From UBA11795 sp964652755 (GTDB lineage Bacteria > Chloroflexota > Dehalococcoidia > Lucifugimonadales > UBA826), in assembly GCA_964652755.1 (NCBI GenBank), contig CAZZBP010000016.1:1-34808 (forward strand): a stretch of 34,808 nucleotides of DNA, written 5' to 3'. Made by a program: the position numbers and the translations under genes. Below, piece by piece: positions 1-6,998 of the stretch (the first letter of the stretch is position 1; each line of letters starts with the position of its first letter). The notes beneath the pieces were generated by a model. That model was given only the letters and a program-made list of their open reading frames with translations. It had not been told where the DNA came from and did not search any database.

Positions 1-71
1 ATATACTTGACGTCGTTCTCTCTCGCTTCATAAAGGGCATATTCAACTGCTTCGCTGTTACGTTCCAGCAT
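1..71 (-). CDS. N-terminal fragment of a gene cut by the window edge, possibly a second glutamine synthetase
   Basis: An open frame starts at an ATG (71-69) with a good Shine-Dalgarno (AGGAAGG, about 7 nt upstream on the minus strand) and runs off the left edge after 23 codons. The visible peptide includes VEYALYEARENDVKY. The pattern of an acidic helix followed by an N-x-V-[KR]-[YF]-I strand resembles the beginning of type I glutamine synthetases, and it sits directly downstream of glnA, where a paralogue would be plausible. With only 23 residues visible the family call is a guess; the reading frame and start are better supported than the function. Confidence 0.4.
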   Translation of the reverse strand, partial: MLERNSEAVEYALYEARENDVKY

Positions 72-300
72 CTCCAGGCCTTCCTTGGGCCTATCGTGCG
101 GCCGCAGGGGAGCATTTCGCAGCCGACAGGAACGTATGATTCTGACAAAAATCACCTTTGTTACCGTTCCTTTGTCGGGCTAAGATATTACTGGTTTGTG
201 AAAAAAGTGTCAAACTTTTATTAGTGCCTGTAGTGTTCCTGAATTGGATAAACTTCCTCCGCTGAAAAGACTACGCTATGCCGAAACTGTAACAGTATGT

Positions 301-1714
301 TTAAGCATCATAAGATAGATAATATTCGTAAGGATGGGGCNNNNNNNNNNGTATTGAAGGTGATCCAGTTCTCAATCACATCTTTAGTGAACACATCTCC
401 TTTGAGAAGAAACTCGTGGTCGTCTTCGAGCGCCTGCAAGGCTTCTTCAAGGCTACTGGGAACCTGAGGGAATGCGGCCGTTTCTTGTGCAGACAATTCA
501 AATAAGTCTTGCTGCAACGGCTCCCCCGGATCATACCCATTTTCTATACCGTCAAGACCAGCCATCAACATCGCGGAAAATGTTAAATAAGGATTGCAGG
601 TGGGATCTGCCGACCTGAATTCAACTCGCTTAGCTTTTGGATCGTCAAAATACATCGGTATTCTGCATGCAGCCGACCTATTTCTGGCTGACAATGCCAG
701 AATCGTGGGCGCCTCAAAACCTGGAGTTAGTCTCTTATAAGAGTTTGTCGTAGGAGCAGCGAGAGCCATGAGCGCTTTTCCATGTTTGATAAGCCCCCCG
801 ATGTAATTCAGCGCTAGGTCTGAAAGCCCTGCATACTTATCCCCGGCAAACAAAGGAACGCCGTCTTTCCAAATTGACTGGTGCGTGTGCATTCCAGTGC
901 CATTATCCTCAAATAAAGGTTTCGGCATGAACGTAACCACTTTGCCATTTCTTTTCGCGACGTTTCTAACAGCGTATTTATAGGTCATCACAGCATCTGC
1001 TGTCGTCAAAAGGGTGTCGAACCTCATATCTATTTCAGCTTGTCCTCCCGTGGCAACCTCGTGGTGTTGGGCTTCGATAGTCAGACCAAAATCGTTTACC
1101 AACGACCTTACCATTTCGCTTCTGAGATCTTGAGCCGAATCCATCGGAGAAACCGGGAAGTAACCCTCTTTATGCCTTGGGCGATAGCCTCTGTTTGGGG
1201 TGACTCCATCAAGCATTTTATCTGCTCCGGAATTCCAAATTCCCTCATCAGAATCGACCCGATGCATGCTAGAGTTAGAACGGTAATCAAATTGTACTGA
1301 ATCGAATATGAAAAATTCGACTTCTGGTCCCCAGTATGAGGTATCTCCGACTCCGGTCGACTTTAAAAAAGCTTCTGCCTTCTTGGCAATATTTCTAGGA
1401 TCTCTACTATAGCTTTCACTCGTTATTGGGTCACGTATATCTGCTATGCAGGTTACTGTTCCACCGTAAAAAGGATCCACCCTAGCGGTGGTGGGATCAG
1501 GCACTATGAGCATGTCCGATTCGTCGATAGATTGAAATCCTCTGATACTTGATCCATCAAATCCGACTCCTTTAGCTATTAAAGAATCGTCCACCTGCCC
1601 TATAGGAACTGAAAAGTGTTGCCAAGTCCCAGGGAGATCCGTAAATTTCAGATCTAAAATATCGCAATTATTGTCTTTCATTAATTTTAAGACTTCGGCT
1701 GATTCATTTGCCAT
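301..1714 (-). CDS. glnA: Type I glutamine synthetase (3' end interrupted by a 10-N gap)
   Basis: Makes glutamine from glutamate, ammonia and ATP in the cytoplasm. The start ATG at 1714 has an AGGAGT Shine-Dalgarno. The beta-grasp domain shows GFDGSSIRGF and the catalytic domain shows metal and ATP-site motifs (EVEFFIFD, AGGQAEID-like, GTGMHTHQSIW, NRSAACRIP, KRVEFRSADPTCNPYL). The roughly 25-residue insertion typical of GSI-beta is present (HRVDSDEGIWNS... region). The loop that normally carries the adenylylated Tyr (NLYELPPEE type) reads DLFELSAQE, with Phe (TTT) in place of Tyr. The placeholder at 341-350 throws the naive frame off. On its far side another frame encodes PHPYEYYLSYDA followed by TAA at 303-301, the expected GS C-terminus, so the gene is intact. 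By comparison with actinobacterial GlnA about 30 nt are hidden. It is divergent from the DsbA-like gene, and its upstream region holds an 11-bp-period operator-like array. Confidence 0.96.
341..350. other. Assembly gap (10 N) inside glnA
   Basis: Placeholder of ten N. The coding frames on its two sides (ENWITFN and PHPYEYY) do not connect across ten bases. They connect if the true gap is a multiple of three, about 30 nt by homology. The flanks share no terminal overlap, so real sequence seems to be missing here. Confidence 0.95.
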
Positions 1715-1797
1715 TTGGCATAACTCCTATCACTGCTTGATGTAACTTATACTCCGGTCACTGTAAGGTTTAGGCACTCTGTTATGATTAAACGTTC

Positions 1798-1803
1798 ATA
1801 ATA
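1798..1803 (-). promoter_or_regulatory. Candidate -10 element of the glnA promoter
   Basis: On the minus strand TATTAT lies 31 nt downstream of the last box of the 11-bp repeat array and about 84 nt upstream of the glnA ATG. No good -35 hexamer stands 16-18 nt upstream (CTGATA or TGATAA), which fits an activator-dependent promoter with the array covering about -44 to -81. This is read by eye only. Confidence 0.4.
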
Positions 1804-1834
1804 TTTAACTCCACTGTCATTATCAGTGTCCACT

Positions 1835-1872
1835 GTTTCCCGATTGTTGCCGGATTGTTAACTAATTGTTAC
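1835..1872 (-). promoter_or_regulatory. Four-box 11-bp-period array (GlnR/OmpR-type operator candidate)
   Basis: On the glnA strand the sequence is GTAAC-n6-TTAAC-n6-GCAAC-n6-GAAAC: four NNAAC boxes at exactly 11-bp spacing, so all on one face of the helix. The architecture matches the actinobacterial GlnR operator (gTnAc-n6-GaAAc repeated), and 11-bp direct repeats are typical of OmpR-family regulators. It lies between glnA and the divergent DsbA-like gene and could act on both promoters. No regulator gene is in the window. Confidence 0.6.
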
Positions 1873-1896
1873 AACTGCCGCGCAAGTGAATCAACT

Positions 1897-1926
1897 TTGA
1901 CTGCTCTGCCGAGAGAAAAGTAGAAT
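1897..1926 (+). promoter_or_regulatory. Sigma-70-type promoter of the DsbA-like gene
   Basis: TTGACT (1897-1902), an 18-nt spacer and TAGAAT (1921-1926). A start site near 1933 would give a leader of about 37 nt ahead of AGGAGG and the ATG at 1970. The 11-bp array ends about 25 nt upstream of the -35. Confidence 0.55.
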
Positions 1927-1969
1927 CTGTTTTAGGAAGAACCGTGAAATCACATTTAGGAGGGTTGCA

Positions 1970-2599
1970 ATGCCTACTCTTAGTTACGACGTTTTTTATG
2001 ACTTTGCTTGACCCTATGTTTTCAATGCGGCCGTGTGGCTGGATATAGTCAAAAAAGAAAGGGAAGGTAGCCTTCGGTTGAACTGGCGGAATTTCTCTTT
2101 ACAGCAAATTAACCAACAGGATCCTGGCGACTGGCGAGTATGGAATGAAGATGATTTTACCAAGACTCGATCTTTGATGGCATCTATAGCAGGTGAGGCG
2201 GCGAAAAAGCAGGGAGAAGAAGCGTTTGATAGGTTCTTTCTAGCGCTACTTAAGGAACGACACGGAGGTAACAGGGCACCTTTGAACGACAACAGGGTTT
2301 TCGTTAGGATCGCAGAAGATTGTGGACTAGATATTAATAAATTTAAAAGCGATCTTAATGACAGTTCGATTGTGGATATAATTGCAAAAGACCATACGGA
2401 AGCAACAGAGGTTCACGGCGCTTTCGGCACACCTACCTTTATATTTGAAAATGGACAGTCAGCCTATCTCAAAACCTTTATACCTCCAGCGAATGAATCC
2501 ACGGAGGCGTTCGAGCATTTTGTCGGATTATTTTCTGAACGTTCTTATATAGGTGAAATAAAACGTCCTCAGCCGCCATGGCCGAAGGGAGCAGTATAG
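1970..2599 (+). CDS. DsbA/FrnE-like thioredoxin-fold protein, candidate selenoprotein (UGA codon 14)
   Basis: The true start is the ATG at 1970, preceded by a perfect AGGAGG. The frame reads MPTLSYDVFYDFA, then TGA at 2009-2011, then PYVFNAAVWLDIV, and stays open to TAG at 2599 (209 residues if UGA is decoded). The rest is a DSBA-like thioredoxin fold: a helical insertion in the middle and the cis-Pro motif GTPTF (Pro155), ending EIKRPQPPW. In this family the position after the first beta strand (YDFxCPxx) is the nucleophilic Cys, so UGA replaces exactly the active-site residue. That is the usual signature of selenocysteine rather than random nonsense. A hairpin just downstream could be a SECIS. 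An automatic caller would start at GTG 2033 and lose the active site. Alternatives are a Cys-to-stop mutation (TGC/TGT to TGA) or a sequencing error. No selenium genes are in the window. The substrate is unknown; a redox role is inferred from the fold. Confidence 0.8.
2012..2048 (+). promoter_or_regulatory. Candidate bacterial SECIS hairpin
   Basis: Immediately after the UGA (2009-2011): an outer stem CTAT/ATAG (2014-2017 with 2045-2048), an asymmetric internal loop, then an inner 5-bp stem CGGCC/GGCTG (2028-2032 with 2037-2041, one G-U pair) closed by the tetraloop GTGT (2033-2036). The loop G is nucleotide 22 after the UGA and the U is 23, very close to the G23/U24 loop bases of the E. coli fdhF SECIS. 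The stem is short and was folded by eye, so structure support is moderate. Confidence 0.5.
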
Positions 2600-2659
2600 A
2601 GGAGACATCTGTTATAAGCTATAAAATCCTCAGAATGATTTTCAAGCGGGGGATACAAT

Positions 2660-3355
2660 CTGAATATTGCTTTTATTGAGGAATCGCTGGGAACGAATTT
2701 CCAGAACACGGCATTGCTAGTAGAGGCATTGTGCCATAGCTCTTTTACCAATGAGGCCTCAGATTCCTCACACCCAAATAATGAACGACTTGAGTTTTTA
2801 GGCGATGCGGTTCTTGGCGTAGCAGTCGCAGACGAATTGTTTCGGACAGATGGTGGTTTGGATGAAGGTACTCTAACGGAATTGCGTTCTCAGATTGTAA
2901 GTGGCAACTCACTCTCCGGTGCTGCCAGAAGATTAAAAATAGGTGATTTTCTAGTTTTTGGAAAAGGCGAAAGGAATAATGGGGGTACGAATAAGGACTC
3001 GAATTTGGCGGGAGCTTTCGAAGCACTTGTTGGTGCAGTTTTCGTTGACAAAGGTTTTGGCGCTGCATGTGATGTAGTCAAGAAGTGGCTTTCAGAAGAA
3101 TTCAAAGTCGCCAGATTGTCGGGGGTAAAGAAGGATCCCAAGACTGAATATCAACTTATTACTCAATCTTTATTCGGTGAAACCCCTATATACACAATAA
3201 CGGAAAATGCAGGCCCTGACCATTCGCCCACTTTTTGGTCAGAAGTTTCTGTCCGCGGTTCTATCAAGGGTAAGGGTTCCGGCCCAAGCAAGGCTGCAGC
3301 GGAACGATCTGCGGCGGCCTCCGCTCTGAAAGAATTCAAGAAAAAGGGTGGGTGA
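2660..3355 (+). CDS. rnc: Ribonuclease III
   Basis: Cleaves double-stranded RNA (rRNA precursor and mRNA processing). The N-terminal endonuclease domain has the signature NERLEFLGDAVLG with its catalytic acidic residues, and the second acidic motif GAFEALVGAVF. The C-terminal dsRNA-binding domain starts near DPKTEYQLITQ and ends with the KAAAERSAAASAL helix. The first ATG/GTG/TTG in frame is TTG 2714, which would cut into the conserved first helix (the frame before it reads IEESLGTNFQNTALLVEAL, typical RNase III). The in-frame stop upstream is TGA 2636-2638 and no ATG/GTG/TTG lies between it and 2714. The best candidate is CTG 2660, 6 nt after a GGGGGA stretch, giving 231 residues; ATT 2666 is another. 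The gene is co-directional with the DsbA-like gene, about 60 nt away. Confidence 0.9.
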   Translation: MNIAFIEESLGTNFQNTALLVEALCHSSFTNEASDSSHPNNERLEFLGDAVLGVAVADELFRTDGGLDEGTLTELRSQIVSGNSLSGAARRLKIGDFLVFGKGERNNGGTNKDSNLAGAFEALVGAVFVDKGFGAACDVVKKWLSEEFKVARLSGVKKDPKTEYQLITQSLFGETPIYTITENAGPDHSPTFWSEVSVRGSIKGKGSGPSKAAAERSAAASALKEFKKKGG

Positions 3356-3763
3356 TTTTACGAATTTATTCAATGTTGGGTCGAAAGTCTAAGATTCTGT
3401 TTATGGAACGACCGTATGACACACAAATGCCACTTGCTTAACAAGACATCGAGAATTGAATCCCTTTAGGGCCTCTGAAAAGTGTATAAATTAAAAAATG
3501 TCTGGTTTCAAGTATCACTTTTATAGGGAGGAAGTCCTCTTGGCACCTAGGGGGTTGTTGCTCTATTTTCATAAGTTCAACAGACATATAAATAGATTTC
3601 TCCTCAGTGAGGTTTAAGCTAATTTTGCCTGGCTTCCCATGTTATGAAAGGAGCTATATGGGGCTATCTGTGCGGTTATGAAGCCCTATGTTAATGTAGC
3701 AAAAGATGCCGTTACATCTCTTTATGGGGTTGAAAATTATTTCTTGACGCGGAGAATACCAAA
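3356..3763. other. 408-nt intergenic region, no gene recognised
   Basis: AT-rich spacer between rnc and the TPP enzyme. I find no tRNA, SRP RNA or 6S-like signature and no convincing promoter. It holds a small inverted repeat, GAGGA-AG-TCCTC (3528-3539), and a few short ATG frames without coding character. An undetected small RNA or a long leader of the next gene cannot be excluded. Confidence 0.5.
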
Positions 3764-5404
3764 ATGGGAAGAGTTACGGGCAATTATCTGATAGCGAAGA
3801 CCTTGAAAGAGGAAGGCGTCGATACCCTATTCTACCTAATGGGTGGGCCTGACTTTGACATTGTCATGGAGTGCCAAGATCAAGGAATCAGGACCATCGA
3901 CTTTAGGCACGAACAGGCTGCCGCGTTTGCAGCTCATGCCTATGCACGCGTGACTGGGAAGCCAGGGGTACNNNNNNNNNNGGGGCCTGGTACGCTTATC
4001 CTAATATCAGGAGTCTACACTGCGGCAATTGACTGTGCACCGATGGTAATCCTTGGTGGTGCAAGTGCAGTTCATGAAATCAGCAGGGATTCTTTCCAAG
4101 AGGTAGACCAGGTGGGAATCATGCAACCCCTTTGCAAATATTGGCATAGACCAACGATGGCCTCGCGATATCCGGAAATTGTCAGTACCGCCTACAGGCA
4201 GGCGCAATCTGGAAGACCAGGGCCTGCCTATATAGACTGCGGTGGTGATGTTCTCTATGAGGAAGTTGAGGAAGAATCTGTATCACAAGCCACTAGAGCA
4301 GAAACACGCACCAGGCCAGCGGCCGAAGGCTCTGCGGTTGATAGGGCAATGAAGTTAATTTCTGGCGCCCACAGGCCACTTATATTTGCGGGTGGAGGAG
4401 CTTTCTTTTCCGGAGCGGCACCAGAACTCGAGCGATTTGTCGATACAACTAATATACCGTTCTATACGGCTCCTATGTCTAGGGGTCTTATTCCTGAGGA
4501 CCATCCGGTTTCGTTTCCTGCTGCACGATCCACTGCTATGAGAGAAGCTGATGTGGTCCTGGTAGTCGGCACTAGGCTCAACTGGATGATGAACTACGGT
4601 AAAAGATTCAACCCAAGTGCGAGAATAATTCAGATAGATATTGATGAGTCCGAATTAGGTCATAATCAGAATATTGAACTTGGTATATTCGGTGATGCAA
4701 AGACGGTAATGGCTCAATTTAATGAAGCTGCCGATGGGAACAGGTCAGATTTCGCGGGTGCTTTGGAGTCGACATGGGTGGTGAATTTGAGACAAGCGGA
4801 TGAGGAACGATCGGCTCGTAACGCTCCGATACTTAATTCTGATCAGACTCCAATACATCCCTTGAGACTATGTAAAGAGATCACAGAATTCTTGGACAGA
4901 GATGCAATTGTGTCAGTGGATGGAAACGAGATACTTCATTTCGGCAGACAGTCAATTCCTACCTATTACCCAGGTCATCGACTTAACTCAGGTGTAACAG
5001 GAACAATGGGTGTAGGACTTCCTTATGGGATTGGTGCAAAGGTGGCAAAACCTGACAAACAAGTCTTGGTTTTGCATGGTGACGGATCGATGGGAATGAA
5101 TGCTATGGAAATCGATACGGCAGTCAGGCACAATTTGCCTGTTGTAACAGTGATAAGCAACAATGCCGGGTGGACCGCGAGAACGCCAGATAAGAGAAAA
5201 CCTGGCAGAGAGCTTGGGCATACAGCGTTTGACGAAATGGCAGAGGCTTTGCACGGTTATGGCGAAAGGGTGGAAGATCCAGCAGAAATTAAACCTGCTC
5301 TCGATAGGGCGTTTTCAAGCGGTAAGCCGGCGGTCGTAAACGTCATAGTGGAGCCTACGGCGGCAGGCGTCTCTCGGGCCTGGGGTGGATCTAGAATGGA
5401 ATAG
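3764..5404 (+). CDS. Thiamine-pyrophosphate-dependent enzyme, acetolactate synthase/oxalyl-CoA decarboxylase-like
   Basis: A three-domain ThDP enzyme of 546 residues as written. The N-terminal pyrimidine-binding domain carries the activating Glu50 in RHEQAAAFAAHAYAR. A central domain resembles the acetolactate-synthase middle domain (RPLIFAGGGAF, VLVVGTRLNWMM). The C-terminal PP domain has GDGSMGMNAMEIDTA...SNNAGW from about residue 438, the metal/diphosphate motif. The 10-N gap falls within the conserved GKPGV...GPG loop and preserves the frame; relatives usually have five residues there where four are encoded, so a codon or more may be hidden. ATG 3764 has GGAG 9 nt upstream. It stands alone without an ilvN partner or an ilvC neighbour, so a catabolic decarboxylase or lyase role is as likely as acetolactate synthesis. 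The substrate cannot be set from the sequence. Confidence 0.85.
   Translation: MGRVTGNYLIAKTLKEEGVDTLFYLMGGPDFDIVMECQDQGIRTIDFRHEQAAAFAAHAYARVTGKPGVXXXXGPGTLILISGVYTAAIDCAPMVILGGASAVHEISRDSFQEVDQVGIMQPLCKYWHRPTMASRYPEIVSTAYRQAQSGRPGPAYIDCGGDVLYEEVEEESVSQATRAETRTRPAAEGSAVDRAMKLISGAHRPLIFAGGGAFFSGAAPELERFVDTTNIPFYTAPMSRGLIPEDHPVSFPAARSTAMREADVVLVVGTRLNWMMNYGKRFNPSARIIQIDIDESELGHNQNIELGIFGDAKTVMAQFNEAADGNRSDFAGALESTWVVNLRQADEERSARNAPILNSDQTPIHPLRLCKEITEFLDRDAIVSVDGNEILHFGRQSIPTYYPGHRLNSGVTGTMGVGLPYGIGAKVAKPDKQVLVLHGDGSMGMNAMEIDTAVRHNLPVVTVISNNAGWTARTPDKRKPGRELGHTAFDEMAEALHGYGERVEDPAEIKPALDRAFSSGKPAVVNVIVEPTAAGVSRAWGGSRME
3972..3981. other. Assembly gap (10 N) inside the TPP enzyme
   Basis: Ten N in the conserved GKPGV...GPG loop. 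The frame is kept with ten bases and would also be kept with thirteen, which would restore the usual five-residue loop. The flanks show no overlap. Confidence 0.95.
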
Positions 5405-5463
5405 GAATGGTATGGGCCCGATCCTTGAATAAACTTAGGGATCTGGTAAGCTTCGTAATAATA

Positions 5464-6714
5464 CTATTCCCTCGTTAGATTTATTCCAGGCACGGGGAAC
5501 TGATGGACTAGATCAAGGATTTCGTTTCTCACTTGGATTTCGATCGTAGTATTTCCGATATTAGTAAGTACTTTCAAGATTAGGTCACCAATTTTTTCTG
5601 ATTGCTTTTCTTTCATTCCGCGCGTTGTAATGGCAGGTGTTCCCACTCTGATACCACTAGCTTGTCTTGGAGGTCTTTTGTCAAAAGGAATAGCGTTCCG
5701 GTTTACTACTATATTTGATCGAGACAGGGCTTCCTCCGCCTCTTTCCCAGAAATTTTCAATATGGATAAATCCACTAAAATCATATGATTATCAGTCCCG
5801 TTTGAAACAATTCTTAGGCCGCCTTTATTTAATTTTTCTGCTAGTACTTTTGCGTTATTTATTACCTGATGTTGGTAATGCCAAAAATTTTCAGATGTTG
5901 CCTCTTTAAAAGCTACGGCTTTTCCAGCTATGGTATGTTCGAGCGGGCCTCCTTGCATGTTTGGAAACACGGCGCTGTTAACTTTGCGGCTAAGGCTGTT
6001 TTTTGCAAGGATAAATCCACCTCGGGGACCTCTAAGTGTCTTGTGTGTAGTGGACGTGACGATGTCAGCCTCTATCACTGGGGAAGGGTGTAATTTAGCT
6101 GCGACGAGCCCTGCAATATGAGCCATATCAACCATAAGTTTAGACCCAACCGAGTCGCAGATTAGCCTGAATTTTCGAAAATCAATGGTCCGACTATAAG
6201 CCGATCCTCCGGCCACGTGTAATTTCGGCCTAAGTTTCTCTGCTAGGGATTGCACTTGATCAAAATCTATCGTCTCCAGTTCTCTGTCCACTCCGTACCC
6301 AACGAAGTTGTAAAGCTTTGCGGAAAAATTGACTGCGCTTCCATGCGTTAGATGGCCACCATGGTCTAGGCTCATTCCCATAACGGTGTCCCCTGGTTCC
6401 AAAGAAGCGAAATAGGCCGCCATGTTTGCTTGCGCCCCACTGTGAGGTTGAACGTTTGCAAATTCAGCATCGAATAGATCAATTGACCGCTGCATTGCAA
6501 GTTCTTCCACAATATCGACAAATTCGCAACCGCCATAGTAGCGCCTTCCAGGGTATCCTTCAGCATATTTGTTGGTGAATATAGAGGCCTGTGCTTCTAA
6601 TACTGCAGCACTTACGTAGTTTTCCGACGCGATTAGATTAATGTTGTCAAATTGTCGGCGCTTTTCGTTTTCTATAGCATTCGCGATCACATCATCTGTT
6701 ATCTGTAATACCAT
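5464..6714 (-). CDS. glyA: Serine hydroxymethyltransferase
   Basis: PLP enzyme that interconverts serine plus tetrahydrofolate with glycine plus methylene-tetrahydrofolate. Motifs include NLIASENYVS, KYAEGYPGRRYYGGCEFVD, ANVQPHSGAQAN, the PLP lysine in TSTTHKTLRGPRGG, and NMQGGPLEHTIAGKA. I place the start at ATG 6714 (MVLQITDDVI, 416 residues, usual length). The longer frame from TTG 6747 adds 11 Asn/Ser-rich residues without a ribosome site. It is convergent with the TPP enzyme and divergent from thrC. It supplies the one-carbon unit to the folate made by folE/folP/folK elsewhere in the window. Confidence 0.96.
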   Translation of the reverse strand: MVLQITDDVIANAIENEKRRQFDNINLIASENYVSAAVLEAQASIFTNKYAEGYPGRRYYGGCEFVDIVEELAMQRSIDLFDAEFANVQPHSGAQANMAAYFASLEPGDTVMGMSLDHGGHLTHGSAVNFSAKLYNFVGYGVDRELETIDFDQVQSLAEKLRPKLHVAGGSAYSRTIDFRKFRLICDSVGSKLMVDMAHIAGLVAAKLHPSPVIEADIVTSTTHKTLRGPRGGFILAKNSLSRKVNSAVFPNMQGGPLEHTIAGKAVAFKEATSENFWHYQHQVINNAKVLAEKLNKGGLRIVSNGTDNHMILVDLSILKISGKEAEEALSRSNIVVNRNAIPFDKRPPRQASGIRVGTPAITTRGMKEKQSEKIGDLILKVLTNIGNTTIEIQVRNEILDLVHQFPVPGINLTRE

Positions 6715-6998
6715 GTTCGATCCAGCCTCGTTCGAATTACTGTTCAAGGGTTAACGCAACCATAAATCCCCACTGAGGAAAGCCAACGATCTTAGTGTAA
6801 AGGTTAAGACTATTAAACAGCCATAAAAAATTACTGGTCGGGAATCTTTGGTTGCCATCACTGTGATTTTCACTGATTATCCTTGCAGCGCCCTAGAGCC
6901 TGAGTTACAGTGGTATGAACATGCTGGTGGTGTGCGTTGAAGGGATTACGGTCAACGGCGCGTGCAGACTAAATAACCATAATGATTCCCCTAATTGT

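Noticed and set aside
341..350. Frameshift mutation in glnA
   Set aside because: The shift is explained by the arbitrary 10-N placeholder; conserved sequence appears on both sides.
2033..2599. DsbA-like gene starting at GTG 2033
   Set aside because: The ATG at 1970 with AGGAGG and the active-site context across the UGA explain the locus better; 2033 would lack the first strand and the catalytic residue.
3678..3791. 37-codon ATG frame upstream of the TPP enzyme
   Set aside because: No Shine-Dalgarno, overlaps the TPP start, no recognisable protein pattern.
6748..6914. Glycine riboswitch or other leader between glyA and thrC
   Set aside because: No recognisable riboswitch core on either strand; only short AT-rich repeats.
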